Assembly: GCF_009761815.1 (NCBI RefSeq)
Contig: NZ_RWIN01000083.1
Coordinates: 1 to 64,000, forward strand
DNA: 64,000 nt
From: Pseudomonas sp. PB120
GTDB taxonomy: Bacteria > Pseudomonadota > Gammaproteobacteria > Pseudomonadales > Pseudomonadaceae
Direction of reading: 5' to 3'
Shown piece after piece: positions 1 through 10,146 of the stretch; the first letter of the stretch is position 1, and the number at the start of each line of letters is the position of its first letter. Made by a program: the position numbers and the translations under genes. Under the pieces are notes generated by a model. It searched no databases. It had not been told where the DNA came from and saw only the letters and a list, made by a program, of their open reading frames with translations.

Positions 1-81
1 GTCAAAACCGGAGGCCAGCAGGGCTTCGAGGCCGGCACAGCCAATATCGTGATAGGCGAAGACAACAGCTTTAACGCTCAT
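1..81 (-). CDS. arnA: ArnA N-terminus (partial), UDP-L-Ara4N formyltransferase/UDP-glucuronate decarboxylase
   Basis: Only the first 27 codons are inside the window, and the gene runs off the left edge. The start ATG overlaps the arnC stop as ATGA (78-81), the usual translational coupling of this operon. The visible residues begin [20 protein letters not shown], which matches the beginning of the formyltransferase domain of ArnA. ArnA oxidatively decarboxylates UDP-glucuronate and N-formylates UDP-L-Ara4N in the cytoplasm. The identification rests on this short N-terminus plus its position after arnB and arnC. Confidence 0.85.
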   Translation of the reverse strand, partial: MSVKAVVFAYHDIGCAGLEALLASGFD

Positions 82-1097
82 GAGAGAACCTGATCGGAAG
101 AAGTGGAAGTGAGGCCGTCAACGGTGATCACCGGGGCAGGAGACGCCGGTTGGCTGCGCAAGACTTTTTCGATGAAGAAACGGGGGCGGGCGCGCACGTC
201 GCTGTACATGCGCCCTAGGTATTCGCCCAGCAGGCCCATGCCGATGAACTGCCCGCCGGTGAAGACGAACAGCACGGCGAACAGCACAAAGGTGCCGTCG
301 CCGGCCCAACTGGCGCCGAAGGCCAGGCGCAGGACAATCAGCGCAAGGGCGAACAGCACGCCCAGCCCGGCCATGGCGAAGCCGACAATGCTCAGCAAGC
401 GCAGCGGGGTAGTGGTCATGCAGGTGATCAGGTCGAACATCAGGTTGACCAGGCGCATCGGGCTGTACTTGGATTCACCGTGTTCGCGCTCGGCGTGGGT
501 CACCAGGATTTCCGTGGTGTGCCGGGCAAAGCTGTTGGCCAGAATCGGAATGAAGGTGCTGCGTTCGCGGCAGGCGAGCATGGCGTCGACGATGGTCCGG
601 CGGTAGGCGCGCAGCATGCAGCCGTAATCGCTCATCGCCACGCCGGTGGAGCGCTGCACGGCGAGGTTGATCAGCTTCGATGGCCAGCGGCGCAGGGCCG
701 AGTCCTGACGGTTGCTGCGCACCGTGGCGACCACGTCATAGCCGAGCTCGGACTGGGCCACCAGGCGCGGGATTTCTTCCGGCGGGTTTTGCAGGTCGGC
801 GTCGAGGGTGATCACGACATCGCCCTTGCACTGTTCGAAGCCGGCCATGATTGCCGCGTGCTGGCCGTAGTTGCGGTTGAGAATGACCGCCACCACCGGG
901 CTGCCTTCGCGATTGGCGGCGTCCTCGAGGATTTGCGCAGAATGGTCGCGGCTGCCGTCATCGACCATCACGATTTCGTAGTCATGGTGCAGTTGCTGGC
1001 ACGCCGCTTCGGTGCGTCGCAGCAACTCGGGCAGGCTGTCTTGCTCGTTGTAGACCGGGATGACGATCGACACGCAGCGGATTGGGTAAGGTTTCAC
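78..1097 (-). CDS. arnC: Undecaprenyl-phosphate 4-deoxy-4-formamido-L-arabinose transferase ArnC
   Basis: Family 2 glycosyltransferase of 339 residues. It transfers formylated L-Ara4N from UDP to undecaprenyl phosphate on the inner face of the cytoplasmic membrane. The N-terminal GT-A domain begins at the strand IVIPVYNE (about residues 11-18) and has a DxD-type metal site at D99-x-D101 (LDADLQ). Two hydrophobic segments near residues 235-257 and 267-290 anchor the C-terminus, as in E. coli ArnC. The gene overlaps arnB upstream by 4 bp and arnA downstream by 4 bp, so the three are surely one transcript. The order B-C-A is the standard arn order. Confidence 0.95.
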   Translation of the reverse strand: MKPYPIRCVSIVIPVYNEQDSLPELLRRTEAACQQLHHDYEIVMVDDGSRDHSAQILEDAANREGSPVVAVILNRNYGQHAAIMAGFEQCKGDVVITLDADLQNPPEEIPRLVAQSELGYDVVATVRSNRQDSALRRWPSKLINLAVQRSTGVAMSDYGCMLRAYRRTIVDAMLACRERSTFIPILANSFARHTTEILVTHAEREHGESKYSPMRLVNLMFDLITCMTTTPLRLLSIVGFAMAGLGVLFALALIVLRLAFGASWAGDGTFVLFAVLFVFTGGQFIGMGLLGEYLGRMYSDVRARPRFFIEKVLRSQPASPAPVITVDGLTSTSSDQVLS

Positions 1098-2242
1098 AGG
1101 CGTGTGTCCATAACGGTTTTAATGGCACCGACCACGCGATCGACGTCGTCGAGGGTCATGTCGGGGAACAACGGGATCGAGCACAGTCGCGCCGAGTTCC
1201 ATTCGGTGTTGGGCAGGTAAATGTCGGGGTAACGCTGGCGGTAGTAGGTGTGCAGGTGCGTGGCGATAAAGTGGATGCCAGTGCCGATGTTCTGTTCCTG
1301 CAGGCCTTTCATGAACGCTTCGCGGTCGAGCCCGCAGCGTTCGGCATCGATGCGCAGGATGAACAGGTGCCAGGCGTGCTGCTGCGCGTAGGCCGGCAGC
1401 GCGAGCGGTTGCACCGGCAGGCCTTCGAGGCGTTGCAGGTAAGCCTGGGCCAGTTCGGTACGCTTGGCGTTGATCTCGTCCAGGCGCTCCAGTTGCACCA
1501 GGGCGATAGCGGCATTGATGTCGGCCAGGTTGTATTTGAAGCCCGGCTCCATGACTTGCGCCTGGGGCTTGCGGCCGTGGGTCAGGCGGTCGTAGGCGTC
1601 GACGCCGAGGCCATGAAACTTGAGCATGCGCACGCGACTGGCCAACGCTTCGTCGTCGCTGACGAACATCGCGCCTTCGGCACAGGTCATGTTCTTGATC
1701 GCGTGGAACGAAAAAATCGCCGTGCCCCGGGCCCCGACGTGGCGCCCTTTGTAGAAGGTGCCTGCGGCGTGGGCGGCGTCTTCGATAACCGGGATGCCGT
1801 GTTTGTCGGCCAGCGCATACAGCGGATCGAGGTCGAACGCGGCGCCGGCGTAATGCACGGGAATGATCGCTTTGGTGCGCGGGGTGATCGCGGCTTCGAT
1901 GCTCTCCACGCTGCTCATCAGCGTGTCGCGGTCGACGTCGACAAACACCGGTGTCGCGCCGAGCAGGCTGATCATGTTGGCGGTGGAGACCCAGGTCTGC
2001 GACGGCGTGATGACTTCATCACCCGGACCGATGCCCAACGCCAGTAACGTGATGTGCATGCCACCGGTGGCCGACGAAAGTGCCACGGCATGCCGGCAGC
2101 CAACATAGGCCGCGAACTGCTCTTCCAGTTGCTGGTTTTTCGGGCCGGTTGTGATCCAGCCCGAACGCAGTACTTGCTCTACAGCGGCTATTTCTTCATC
2201 GCCGATACTGGGGCGGGAGAACGGAAGAAACGCTTGACTCAT
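1094..2242 (-). CDS. arnB: UDP-4-amino-4-deoxy-L-arabinose aminotransferase ArnB
   Basis: PLP-dependent aminotransferase of the DegT/DnrJ/EryC1 family, 382 residues. It converts UDP-4-keto-pentose to UDP-L-Ara4N with glutamate as amino donor. The Schiff-base lysine is K183 in [13 protein letters not shown], and the PLP-contacting aspartate lies in IEDAAHA (about D155). I chose the ATG at 2242 because a GAGGTG ribosome site lies just before it. An in-frame GTG two codons upstream falls inside that site. This is the first gene of the arn operon. ArnB activity leads to cationic lipid A and so to polymyxin and cationic peptide resistance. Confidence 0.95.
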   Translation of the reverse strand: MSQAFLPFSRPSIGDEEIAAVEQVLRSGWITTGPKNQQLEEQFAAYVGCRHAVALSSATGGMHITLLALGIGPGDEVITPSQTWVSTANMISLLGATPVFVDVDRDTLMSSVESIEAAITPRTKAIIPVHYAGAAFDLDPLYALADKHGIPVIEDAAHAAGTFYKGRHVGARGTAIFSFHAIKNMTCAEGAMFVSDDEALASRVRMLKFHGLGVDAYDRLTHGRKPQAQVMEPGFKYNLADINAAIALVQLERLDEINAKRTELAQAYLQRLEGLPVQPLALPAYAQQHAWHLFILRIDAERCGLDREAFMKGLQEQNIGTGIHFIATHLHTYYRQRYPDIYLPNTEWNSARLCSIPLFPDMTLDDVDRVVGAIKTVMDTRL

Positions 2243-2630
2243 GGGCACCTCGGGGCTGAAAAGTGAATAGCCTTGGAGGCTAAAAACAGCGGTTCAACGA
2301 AAGCGTAGACGCTAAAATGAAAGCGGCTTCAATCAGTTACATATCATGTGTTACAAATCACATCAATTGACTTTTACGGCATTGACCGGCAGCGTGAACC
2401 TTCGCCGGTGTTGACGCCGACTTCGTTGAGGTTAGGCGTGATTTTGTGAAATGAATATGAAAAACCGGTAGGAGAATCGTTTATCTGACAGCTATTAAGC
2501 CCGTGTTCAGGCTTCTACCGCTCATCGCGCTTCTTCGTAGAAAAGTCCTACAGAAGTGTCCTGCTTTATATGAAGGATGTTTCAATCCTTAGTTGTTTCA
2601 ATGAACTGTTTCCACTGAAGGCCGTTTCGT
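2243..2630. promoter_or_regulatory. Divergent intergenic region between arnB and the recombinase gene
   Basis: About 390 bp without a convincing gene. It must hold the arn promoter (minus strand) and the recombinase promoter (plus strand). On the minus strand TTGATG and TATGTA, about 17 bp apart near 2338-2366, are a weak sigma-70-like candidate. GTTAC occurs twice within 2336-2355 as a direct repeat, which does not match the PmrA or PhoP half sites I know. On the plus strand, near 2579-2600, a GTTTCAAT-type octamer is repeated. No terminator hairpin was evident. Confidence 0.35.
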
Positions 2631-3569
2631 TTGATTGACTTACCTGCAACCGATTCAAGTGCACCCAAGACCAATCCGTTGACCCTTTATCTGGCGCGAC
2701 TGGCGCCCTCCAGCCAGCTGACCATGCGCTACGTTTTGCAGGATGCCGCCGACCGCCTGGGCTTCGAAGACATGAATGTCGAGGAGATCCCCTGGCATCA
2801 ACTTCAGCCGGAAAACGTCGTGGCGTTAGTGGCGACCTTACGCGAGGACGGTTACGCGCCGAACACGTCCTCGCTGTACGTCAATGCCGTGCGCGGGGTC
2901 ATGAACGAAGCGTGGCGCATGAGCCTGATCAGTCAGGAGCACTTGCTGAAGATGCGCTCGGTGAAAGGCATTGCCGGTACGCGGCTGTCCCAGGGCCGCA
3001 ATCTCAAGCGCACGCTGATCCGGGAATTGATGGCGGTCTGTGACGCCGACCCTCGGCCACAAGGTCTGCGCGACGCGGCGATCATCGCGATTCTGTACGG
3101 GTCGGGAATGCGCAAGTCGGAGTCGGTAAACCTGGACCTCAATGAAGTCGATTTCACCGAGCGCAGCCTGCGGGTGACTGCCAAGGGCAACAAGCAATTG
3201 ATCAAGTACGCCCCCGCCTGGGCCTTCGCCAAGCTGGACGCCTGGCTTGAACTGCGTCGCTCGCAATTGGGGGAGGGGCAAGACGATGATCCGTTCCTGT
3301 TCAACCGTATCCGTCGCGGCAGCCATATCACTCGCGAGCGCATCACCAAGCACGCGATCTATTACATTGCCCGGCAACGGGGCGCGCAGGTCGGGGTAAA
3401 GATCATGCCCCATGATTTTCGGCGCTCGTTCATTACACGAGTGATCGAAGAGCATGACCTGTCGATCGCCCAGAAACTCGCCCACCACAGCAATATCCAG
3501 ACCACGGCCAACTACGACGTGCGCGATGACAACGAGCGGCGGCGGGCAGTGGACCGTTTCGATCTCTGA
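2631..3569 (+). CDS. Tyrosine site-specific recombinase (phage-integrase family)
   Basis: A 312-residue XerC/D-like recombinase. An N-terminal SAM-like core-binding domain covers about residues 15-110. The catalytic domain carries all expected residues: R161 (YGSGMRKSE), K185, H261-x-x-R264 (PHDFRR), H286 and nucleophile Y295 (TTANYD). The start is TTG at 2631; an AAGG-type site lies about 14 bases upstream and no good ATG is nearby, so the exact start is uncertain. It stands alone: no excisionase, transposition or phage genes adjoin it, and it ends 1 bp before the convergent ABC ATPase gene. The target site is unknown. Confidence 0.88.
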   Translation: MIDLPATDSSAPKTNPLTLYLARLAPSSQLTMRYVLQDAADRLGFEDMNVEEIPWHQLQPENVVALVATLREDGYAPNTSSLYVNAVRGVMNEAWRMSLISQEHLLKMRSVKGIAGTRLSQGRNLKRTLIRELMAVCDADPRPQGLRDAAIIAILYGSGMRKSESVNLDLNEVDFTERSLRVTAKGNKQLIKYAPAWAFAKLDAWLELRRSQLGEGQDDDPFLFNRIRRGSHITRERITKHAIYYIARQRGAQVGVKIMPHDFRRSFITRVIEEHDLSIAQKLAHHSNIQTTANYDVRDDNERRRAVDRFDL

Positions 3570-3570
3570 T

Positions 3571-4641
3571 TCAGGCGTCGCTCAGGACATGGGCGTGGCC
3601 GATGGTCGAGACGTTCACCTCGCTGCCCGCGGGCGGCGCATACATGCCCGAACTGCGAACCATCAATGAGCGACCGGGTTGCTCGCTGGACGCCAACGAC
3701 TGCAACTCCACGGTCAATGTGCAGGTATTGCCGCTGAAATCCCGTTCGGTCACCACGGCGCGACAGCCGGGAGGCCCTGCCGGCCCCGGCACGGTACTGA
3801 CCAGTTGCAGTTGCTCGGGGCGCAGCATGATCTGCGCGCTGGCATTGTTGCGGTGGTTGTTGACCGGGATACGTCCCAGATCGCAATGGGCCCAGCCCGC
3901 TTCGATCCGTGCGGGCATGACCACGGCATCACCGAGAAACAGTGCGGTTTGTTCGTCTTCGGGATAGCGGTAAAGGTCCAGTGGATGGCCGGACTGCACC
4001 AGTCGGCCTTGGCGCATCACCGCCAACTGATCGGCAAACGACAGCGCTTCGCTCTGGTCGTGGGTCACCAGAATGGTGGTCACTCCCGCGTCTGCCAGCA
4101 GCCGCGCCACCAGTTTGCGCATTGCGGCGCGCAACCCGGTGTCCAGTGCCGAAAATGGCTCATCCAGCAGCATCAGGCGCGGCTGTTGTGCCAGGGCCCG
4201 CGCCAGGGCCACGCGTTGCTGCTGGCCGCCGGAAAGTTCGTGGGGCCAGCGGCTCGCCATATGCGATTCCAGTGCAACGCTGTCCATCAACTCCGCAATC
4301 CGCTCCTGCTTTTTCACGCCGCTGTAGGCGAGCCCGAACCCGATGTTGGCGGCCACGGTCATGTGCGGGAAGAGGGCGCCGTCCTGAGGCACATAGCCAA
4401 TCAGTCGTTGATGCGCGGGCACTTCATGGGTGTCGTCCACCAGCGTCTGGCCATTGAGTGAAAGCTTGCCGGCATCAGGAAATTCGAAGCCGGCGATCAT
4501 CCGCAGCAGGGTGGTCTTACCGGAACCGGAAGGGCCGACGATGACGGTTCTGCTGCCCGAGGGCACGGACAGGCTGATGTTGTTCAGGGCTTGTTGGGAG
4601 CCGTAGGACTTGTAGATCGAATTCAGTTCAAGTGCGTTCAT
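3571..4641 (-). CDS. Ferric iron ABC transporter, ATP-binding subunit (FbpC/AfuC-like)
   Basis: A 356-residue ABC ATPase. Walker A is GPSGSGKT (36-43), the signature is LSGGQQQR (136-143), and Walker B is LMLLDE (157-161 region). A H-loop VTHDQSE follows, and a C-terminal extension of about 120 residues resembles the TOBE-type domain of CysA/FbpC ATPases. The start ATG at 4641 overlaps the permease stop as ATGA. It powers import of ferric iron delivered by the periplasmic protein encoded upstream in the same operon. The substrate assignment comes from the operon, because the ATPase alone does not distinguish iron from related substrates. Confidence 0.88.
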   Translation of the reverse strand: MNALELNSIYKSYGSQQALNNISLSVPSGSRTVIVGPSGSGKTTLLRMIAGFEFPDAGKLSLNGQTLVDDTHEVPAHQRLIGYVPQDGALFPHMTVAANIGFGLAYSGVKKQERIAELMDSVALESHMASRWPHELSGGQQQRVALARALAQQPRLMLLDEPFSALDTGLRAAMRKLVARLLADAGVTTILVTHDQSEALSFADQLAVMRQGRLVQSGHPLDLYRYPEDEQTALFLGDAVVMPARIEAGWAHCDLGRIPVNNHRNNASAQIMLRPEQLQLVSTVPGPAGPPGCRAVVTERDFSGNTCTLTVELQSLASSEQPGRSLMVRSSGMYAPPAGSEVNVSTIGHAHVLSDA

Positions 4642-6236
4642 CGGCCAGCCGTTCGTTTGGATTGGTGGTAGAGGAGTCCGGTCAACGGAAGCGACAGCAG
4701 AATCATCAGCAAGGCGTATGGAGCCGCCGCGGCGTAGTCGATTTCGCTGGTCATGGCCCAGAACCCGGTTGACAGGGTGCGTGTGCCGTTCGGCGCGAGC
4801 AGCAGGGTGGCGGTCAGCTCGTTGGTGATCGCCAGGAACACCAGGGCAGCACCCGCAGCGGCGCCGGGGGCGGCCAGTCGCAAGGTGATCAGCCACAGGG
4901 CTCGAGTGGGCGAGCGACCGAGGCTGCGCGCCATGTTTTCCAGCTCCACAGGGGCCTGGGCGATACCGGAGCGCAAACTCACCAGGGCTCGGGGCAAAAA
5001 CATCAGCAGATACGCGAGCAGCACGGTGATCGTGGTCTGGTAGATCGGCCGGGCGAAATGGATCGCGAAGGTCACCAGGGCCAGCGCAACCACAATGCCC
5101 GGCAACGAACTGGTGATGTAGTTGCAGCTCTCCAGTACCCGTTGCAGACGTCCCGGCGAACGTATCGACAGCCAGGCAATCGGGAACGCCGCGCACGTTG
5201 TGAGGAGGGCGCCGGCGGCACCGAGCATCAGCGTCTGCTCCAGCGCCGGCATCAGTTCGTCCATCTGCCAGACCTGCGTGCCGCCGGCGATCAGCCATTT
5301 GCCCAACGTAATCAACGGCACCCCCAGCGCCAGCGCGCAGGTCACGATCTGTAACGTCAGGGCGAGGGCGGTATTGGCGGGTTTCAGGCGCACGACGCGC
5401 TGCTCGCGGGCACTGCCCGAGCCGACGCGGGCATAACGCGCAGAGCCGCGCGCAGCCGACTCGACAGTCAGCATCGCCAGGCAACACAGGGCCAGCACAC
5501 TGGCCAGCGTGTTGGCGGCTGGGCCGTTGAAGGTGGATTTGAACTGATCGAAAATCGCCGTGGTGAAGGTGTCGAAACGGATCATCGCGTACAAGCCATA
5601 TTCGGCCAGCAAGTGCAGCCCCACCAACAACGCACCGCCGCAGATCGCCAGCCGCAGTTGCGGCAACACTACGCGGAAAAACACCGCCCAAGGCTTCAGC
5701 CCCAGCGATTCCCCGACATCTTCGATGGCCGGATCCAGTCGGCGCAATGTCGCTGCGATCGGCAGGTACAGAAACGGAAAGTAGGCGATGACCGAGACCA
5801 GCACCCCGGCAAACAGCCCATGGATCGGCGGTACCAGGCTGACCCAGGCGTAGCTGTGAACAAACGCCGGCACCGCCAGAGGCGCAGTGGCCAGCAACGA
5901 CCAGCCGCGTCGCCCGGGCAGGTTAGTGCGCTCGGTCAGCCACGCCAGTGACACGCCCAGCACGATGCACAACGGAATGGTGATCACCACCAGCAATACG
6001 GTGTTGACCAGCAGTTCGCCAACCCGTGGCCGAAACAGCAGCGTCTCAAGGGTTGCCCAGCCAGTCTGGATGGACACGCCCATCACGAACGCAATCGGCA
6101 ACAGGGCCAGCAATGACACCAGCACCGCCAGACCGACCACCCACGCGCCGCCGCGGCCCGCAAAAAGACCACGAGATCGTCGCTGTAAATTCGCGGGTAT
6201 CGTCGTGGCGACACCCGTCGGTAGCGTTTCAGGCAT
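4638..6236 (-). CDS. Ferric iron ABC transporter, fused double permease (FbpB-like)
   Basis: An inner-membrane protein of 532 residues with two tandem ABC permease domains of about six membrane segments each. This is the architecture of FbpB/HitB/SfuB iron permeases. Each half holds a cytoplasmic coupling loop of the EAA type, near [13 protein letters not shown] in the first and [14 protein letters not shown] in the second. I prefer the ATG at 6236 to an adjacent TTG. The gene begins 3 bp after the binding-protein stop and overlaps the ATPase start by 4 bp, so the three genes form one operon. Confidence 0.9.
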   Translation of the reverse strand: MPETLPTGVATTIPANLQRRSRGLFAGRGGAWVVGLAVLVSLLALLPIAFVMGVSIQTGWATLETLLFRPRVGELLVNTVLLVVITIPLCIVLGVSLAWLTERTNLPGRRGWSLLATAPLAVPAFVHSYAWVSLVPPIHGLFAGVLVSVIAYFPFLYLPIAATLRRLDPAIEDVGESLGLKPWAVFFRVVLPQLRLAICGGALLVGLHLLAEYGLYAMIRFDTFTTAIFDQFKSTFNGPAANTLASVLALCCLAMLTVESAARGSARYARVGSGSAREQRVVRLKPANTALALTLQIVTCALALGVPLITLGKWLIAGGTQVWQMDELMPALEQTLMLGAAGALLTTCAAFPIAWLSIRSPGRLQRVLESCNYITSSLPGIVVALALVTFAIHFARPIYQTTITVLLAYLLMFLPRALVSLRSGIAQAPVELENMARSLGRSPTRALWLITLRLAAPGAAAGAALVFLAITNELTATLLLAPNGTRTLSTGFWAMTSEIDYAAAAPYALLMILLSLPLTGLLYHQSKRTAGR

Positions 6237-6239
6237 CAA

Positions 6240-7253
6240 TTAGAGCAGTCCGGCCTGAGTCATCAGCTCCACGGCTTTTTTACTGTCGAGTTTCGAGGCA
6301 TCGACCTTCGGTGCGTCGAGCTGTTGCAGAGGCACCAGTTTGGGGTTGGATTCGGCGTCTTTACCCACCGCGTATTCAAACGATTTGCCGTTCTTGAGCA
6401 CGTCCTGACCTTCTTTTCCCGTGACCCACTTCAGAAACGCCTGGGCTTGTTCCTTGTTTTTGCTGGAGGCCAGGACGCCGCCGCCCGAGACGCTGACAAA
6501 CGCGCCCGGGTCTTTGTGCTTGAAGTAGTGCAGGGCGGTGTTCTTGCTGTTTTCGCCGGTCTTGGCCTGATCGCCAAAACTGTAATAGTGATAGATCACG
6601 CCGCTGTCGATCTGGCCGGCGTTGACTGCTTTCAGGACCGCACTGTTGCCACGGTATACGGTGGCGTTGGTTTTCATCGCCTTGAGCCAGTCGAGCGTGG
6701 CGGCTTCGCCCTTGAGTTCCAGCACCGCCGCGACGATAGCCTGGAAGTCGGCGCCGGCCGGCGAAGCCCCCCAGCGACCTTTCCACTCGGGCCCCGCGAG
6801 GTCCATCAGCGACTTGGGCAATTGGGCTTCAGGCAACTTGCCCGGGTTGTAGACGAACACCGTGGAGCGCGCGGCGATGCCGACCCATTTGCCATGCGCC
6901 GGGCGGTAGGCCGCATCCACTTGCTCAAGGGTGGTCGGCGCAACCGGCGCGAACAGCCCTGCGTTGTCGACCAGCACCATGGCGGGGGAGTTTTCGGTCA
7001 GGAACACATCCGCCGGAGACGAGGTGCCTTCCTGCACGATCTGATTACCCATCTCGGTATCGTCGCCGTTGCGCAGCGTGACCGGAATGCCGGTTTCCTC
7101 AGTAAAGCCCGCTGCCCACGCCTTGGTCAGGCTTTCGTGTTGCGCGTTGTAGACAACGATGCCGACGGTGTCAGCCGCATACACATGCCCGGCGCCGATC
7201 AGCGCGGTGACCAGCAATGCTTTTTTCAGGAAAGACGGGAAAGAAGAATTCAT
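6240..7253 (-). CDS. Periplasmic iron(III)-binding protein of an ABC importer (FbpA/FutA-like)
   Basis: A solute-binding protein of 337 residues with a Sec signal peptide (about residues 1-26, ending at VYA/AD). The mature part starts with a VVYNAQHESL strand typical of the iron-binding class of extracellular family 1 proteins. Tyrosine pairs late in the protein (YHYYS region) are probable Fe3+ ligands. It is the first gene of the iron operon. An AGGAG site lies 10 bases before the ATG, and a Fur-box-like sequence lies about 85 bp upstream. It binds ferric iron in the periplasm and passes it to the permease. Confidence 0.9.
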   Translation of the reverse strand: MNSSFPSFLKKALLVTALIGAGHVYAADTVGIVVYNAQHESLTKAWAAGFTEETGIPVTLRNGDDTEMGNQIVQEGTSSPADVFLTENSPAMVLVDNAGLFAPVAPTTLEQVDAAYRPAHGKWVGIAARSTVFVYNPGKLPEAQLPKSLMDLAGPEWKGRWGASPAGADFQAIVAAVLELKGEAATLDWLKAMKTNATVYRGNSAVLKAVNAGQIDSGVIYHYYSFGDQAKTGENSKNTALHYFKHKDPGAFVSVSGGGVLASSKNKEQAQAFLKWVTGKEGQDVLKNGKSFEYAVGKDAESNPKLVPLQQLDAPKVDASKLDSKKAVELMTQAGLL

Positions 7254-7334
7254 GCGCGGACAGCTCCTGATTTATTTTTGGAATCGTGCATTCGGATTCG
7301 ACAGGATCGATGGGTAAGGTCGTCGTTGAGTGTA

Positions 7335-7354
7335 GAACAATACGAATCATTTGC
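7335..7354 (-). promoter_or_regulatory. Probable Fur box upstream of the iron ABC operon
   Basis: Read on the minus strand the site is GCAAATGATTCGTATTGTTC. It keeps the GCAAATGAT left half and an imperfect right half of the usual Pseudomonas Fur site. It lies 82-101 bp before the binding-protein ATG and overlaps a plausible minus-strand promoter (TGCAAA, then TACACT 15 bp later). Iron repression of the operon is inferred. Confidence 0.65.
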
Positions 7355-7487
7355 AGCTTAAAGGGCGGGGAATGTAGGGGGCGAGATGAGAAAAAAACGT
7401 CAAATTAATCGTTACGCCGTGTCATTTGCGGCGCGAGCGAGGTCATCCAGACGCTCACTCGCTGACAGGTTGTTAACGTTTATTGAG

Positions 7488-7514
7488 CGAGGCCCGGTGG
7501 GCCTCGTTTTTTTT
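7488..7514 (+). terminator. Strong rho-independent terminator facing right
   Basis: A perfect 8-bp stem CGAGGCCC/GGGCCTCG (7488-7495 and 7499-7506) with a GGT loop is followed directly by eight T on the plus strand. It is oriented to stop rightward transcription, yet no plus-strand gene lies upstream between 7254 and 7488. It therefore may end a small RNA, or it may be read in reverse past the arnT stop at 7530. There is no T run on the minus strand after the stem. Confidence 0.7.
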
Positions 7515-7529
7515 CGAGCGCAGGAACTG

Positions 7530-9248
7530 TCAGGGCTGGCTCTTGGGGAAAATCAGAATCTGCAGGTTGCCACGTTGATAGCGCTTGCCGTCCACCGGTA
7601 GCAACTCGACCTCCTGAATTTCCTGAACACTGTTGACCCGCATGACCACACCGACCGCCCCTTTTTTGCGGGCCTCGGTCATCCACTCCCCGACATTCTC
7701 TTTGGTGACGATGCGTGGGGCCATGGCCGGATCGTCGAGGCCATATTTCAGCTCACCGACCGTGTTGAACAGATCGACTTGCGGCCGCTTCAGGCGCCAG
7801 GCCAGCGCAGACGCCGAACCCAGGTCATTGCTGAGCAATGAGGTGGTCTGATCTAACGCATCCAGGTGTTCGCCGATGAACGGGTCCGGCATCTTGCTCT
7901 CGACAATCTGAGCCGGCATGGCCGCTGGCAACAACGCCACCAACAAGCCCATGCCAATGGCCGGTGCGCCCCAGAACAGCAGTGGCCGCAGGATTTGCAG
8001 GGCGTTGGTGATGATCCAGCCAATTAGAACGATAAACACCAGCGACAAGCTGAACATCTCGGTGTTTTCGTAGATCTCCTTGGTGGTTTGTACATAGAGC
8101 AGGGCGATCAGCGCTGCGGTGCCCAGGACTACGTTGACCACGCCATTGAGGCGAATCGCCCGGCCGCGCTGCTGATCCAGCAGTTGCATGACGGCATGCC
8201 CCATCAGCAAGGCCAGCGGCAGCAGGCACGGCATGATGTAGGTCGGCAGTTTGCCGCTGCTCAGGCTGAAGAACGCCAGCGGAAGCAGCAACGCGATCAG
8301 CAGAAACGCGATCGCCGGATGGCGCTTTTGCTTCCAGCCCTGAACGAAGGTAGTGGGCAGCAGCACCGCCCAAGGCAGGCTCGATGCAACCAGCAGAGGC
8401 AGGTAAAACCACCACGGACGTGCGTGCTGCGCATCATCGGCGGCGAAACGGCGGATGTGCTCGTTCCAGAAAAAGAATCGCCAGAAGTCCGGCTCCTGAT
8501 GGTGAATCGCGAGTACCCACGGTAAACAGATCACCGCTGCGACCAGCACAGCCAAAGGGCCGTAGCGCAGCAGTTCGCCCACGCGGCGTTGCCACAGCAT
8601 GTAGGGCAGGGCAATCAATACCGGCAGCAGCCCGGCCAGGAAGCCTTTGGTCATGAAACCCATGCCACAGGCCAAGCCCAACAGTGCCCAGGCGCCGGCC
8701 TTGTGGCGAGGAGAGCGACCATCGATGGCAAACCACAGGGCCAACAGGCTCAGATTCGCCCAGAACGTGAATTGCGGATCAAGGTTGGCGTAGCCGGCCT
8801 GGCCGGCAATCAAACCGAAACTCATGTAGAACAGCGCGCACGCCGCGCTTTTGCGCGGATCGTCCCAGAGGCGACGAGCGAGCAGGTACGCTAGCCAGAC
8901 GCTCATCCCGGAGCTCAGTGCCGAGGCAATTCGTACGCCGAACAGATTGTCGCCAAACACCGCCTGGCCGATGGCAATCATCCAGTAACCGGCGATGGGT
9001 TTCTCGAAGTAGCGAATGCCCATGAAGTGCGGGGCGATCCAGTCGCCGCTCAGACGCATTTCCTGGCTGATCTGGCCATAGCGGGTTTCGTCGGGGATCC
9101 ACAGACCATGGGACATGAGCGGCAGGAGGTAGAACACGACAAATGCCAACAGCAAACCGGGGATCAGCCAGCGCTCGATGCGCATTGGTGGTTGTGCAGT
9201 ACGGCGGGATAGATCGGCAGGGGAAGGCAACGGCGTATGTGACGTCAT
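7530..9248 (-). CDS. arnT: Lipid A L-Ara4N transferase ArnT (PMT-type glycosyltransferase)
   Basis: An integral membrane transferase of 572 residues, family GT83. It moves L-Ara4N from undecaprenyl phosphate to lipid A on the periplasmic face. The N-terminal motif [12 protein letters not shown] (the DE pair binds the donor), the FEKPIAGYW motif and about 12 membrane helices followed by a periplasmic C-terminal domain all match ArnT. The gene lies outside the arn operon, 5.3 kb from arnB, and follows a histidine phosphatase gene by 37 bp on the same strand. Whether the arn operon to the left holds another arnT cannot be seen here. Confidence 0.92.
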   Translation of the reverse strand: MTSHTPLPSPADLSRRTAQPPMRIERWLIPGLLLAFVVFYLLPLMSHGLWIPDETRYGQISQEMRLSGDWIAPHFMGIRYFEKPIAGYWMIAIGQAVFGDNLFGVRIASALSSGMSVWLAYLLARRLWDDPRKSAACALFYMSFGLIAGQAGYANLDPQFTFWANLSLLALWFAIDGRSPRHKAGAWALLGLACGMGFMTKGFLAGLLPVLIALPYMLWQRRVGELLRYGPLAVLVAAVICLPWVLAIHHQEPDFWRFFFWNEHIRRFAADDAQHARPWWFYLPLLVASSLPWAVLLPTTFVQGWKQKRHPAIAFLLIALLLPLAFFSLSSGKLPTYIMPCLLPLALLMGHAVMQLLDQQRGRAIRLNGVVNVVLGTAALIALLYVQTTKEIYENTEMFSLSLVFIVLIGWIITNALQILRPLLFWGAPAIGMGLLVALLPAAMPAQIVESKMPDPFIGEHLDALDQTTSLLSNDLGSASALAWRLKRPQVDLFNTVGELKYGLDDPAMAPRIVTKENVGEWMTEARKKGAVGVVMRVNSVQEIQEVELLPVDGKRYQRGNLQILIFPKSQP

Positions 9249-9285
9249 GGTTGGGCCTTGGCGCGGTTGAAGTTGCTTTCGATGT

Positions 9286-9912
9286 TTATTGTTTGCTCAG
9301 AAGTGCGGGCCAGCCTTCGGCGTTTGCAATGCCCAACACTTGAAGTTCACCCGTGGCATCAACACTGATAAACAACGAACTCACGTACTTGCTCTTCGCC
9401 GCATGCGCAAAGCCTGTCGCTGCTTCAAAGTCACGGATGCAGCCACTGTGAGTGACCAGCAGTAAATTGTGATGGGCACGCTTATGCGCCACGACATCGT
9501 TGCGCAGGCCGCTGCCGCAACTGGCGAGCCAGTCCTGGGCGACGGCGTCGTGGCCGAACATGTCGTGTGAAGTTTGGGCTGTACGCGTCAACGGGCTGCT
9601 GAACACGTCGGTCTGAGCCATGCCCAGCTGCGTAAAGCGCTGACCCAGGGCCACTGCGGAGTCGCTGCCGACACGGGTAATTCCGTCCAGGGGACCCAGG
9701 CACGGATTGCTGGACTGGTCGCAGCGCTCTGCGTGCCGGACGAGCACCACGATATCGCCGGCTTGCCAGCGTCGCATCAGTTCAGCGGTCTCGCGGGCGC
9801 TGGAATGTGCCAGGTTGGCCGGTGATTTCGGCCACAAGGCGAATCCCGTCACCACAACGACAATCGCCAGGGCGACGAGGATAAAGGCCAGTTTTGTTAA
9901 TCGGGAGTTCAT
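9286..9912 (-). CDS. Histidine phosphatase family protein, membrane-anchored (Ais/PmrG-like)
   Basis: A 208-residue protein. An N-terminal membrane segment (about residues 8-27) is followed by a histidine-phosphatase domain with the catalytic RHAE motif (VRHAER) and the second histidine in THSGC. The family position next to arnT recalls Ais/PmrG, the lipopolysaccharide core heptose phosphatase linked to arn genes in enterobacteria. The N-terminal segment would place the enzyme in the periplasm. The LPS substrate is inferred from context only; a general acid phosphatase is possible. Confidence 0.78.
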   Translation of the reverse strand: MNSRLTKLAFILVALAIVVVVTGFALWPKSPANLAHSSARETAELMRRWQAGDIVVLVRHAERCDQSSNPCLGPLDGITRVGSDSAVALGQRFTQLGMAQTDVFSSPLTRTAQTSHDMFGHDAVAQDWLASCGSGLRNDVVAHKRAHHNLLLVTHSGCIRDFEAATGFAHAAKSKYVSSLFISVDATGELQVLGIANAEGWPALLSKQ

Positions 9913-10103
9913 GATTTGCCAGGGATCTTGAGTTGCAGGAGTCCGGGCAAACTAAGTTCAGCTGAGTAGCGGAGGAGTGAAACGAATGTGAAAAAATCGC
10001 GGAGGGTATTCGGCAGGGTTAATTAGTTGATTTTTGATAATTAATGTCTTTTACGCGCTCTTAAAACGTGGCGTTTGCCGGACATGAACGGGTGGCGGTG
10101 AAG

Positions 10104-10134
10104 GGTTCAACGGTGACGTTTTCACCGTTGAACC
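10104..10134. terminator. 13-bp perfect hairpin downstream of pqiC
   Basis: GGTTCAACGGTGA (10104-10116) and its exact complement (10122-10134) flank a 5-base loop. It lies just after the pqiC stop in the minus direction but has no T run, so termination strength is unclear. The rest of the gap (9913-10103) is AT-rich around 10021-10060 and probably carries the promoter of the phosphatase-arnT pair. Confidence 0.45.
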
Positions 10135-10146
10135 GAGGGAGAATGA

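Noticed and set aside
2336..2366. PmrA or PhoP box in front of arnB
   Set aside because: The GTTAC repeats do not match the known half sites or spacing. Only a weak promoter is suggested.
2631..3569. Recombinase taken as evidence for a prophage or integrative element
   Set aside because: No phage structural, replication or cargo genes and no attachment repeats were seen on either side.
3571..5691. Reading the ABC ATPase as a 706-residue protein
   Set aside because: The extra N-terminus is an out-of-frame translation of the permease gene. The real start at 4641 has an ATGA coupling and a normal ATPase beginning.
7361..7514. Identification of the possible small RNA as PrrF
   Set aside because: The sequence does not match what I remember of PrrF. 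The candidate is left unnamed.
7386..7601. A 71-codon plus-strand frame after the Fur-like site
   Set aside because: It has no known family, runs through the terminator hairpin and overlaps arnT antisense, so it is not convincing as a gene.
10104..10134. A strong terminator for pqiC
   Set aside because: The stem is perfect, but no T run follows on either strand, so it is kept only as a hairpin with modest confidence.
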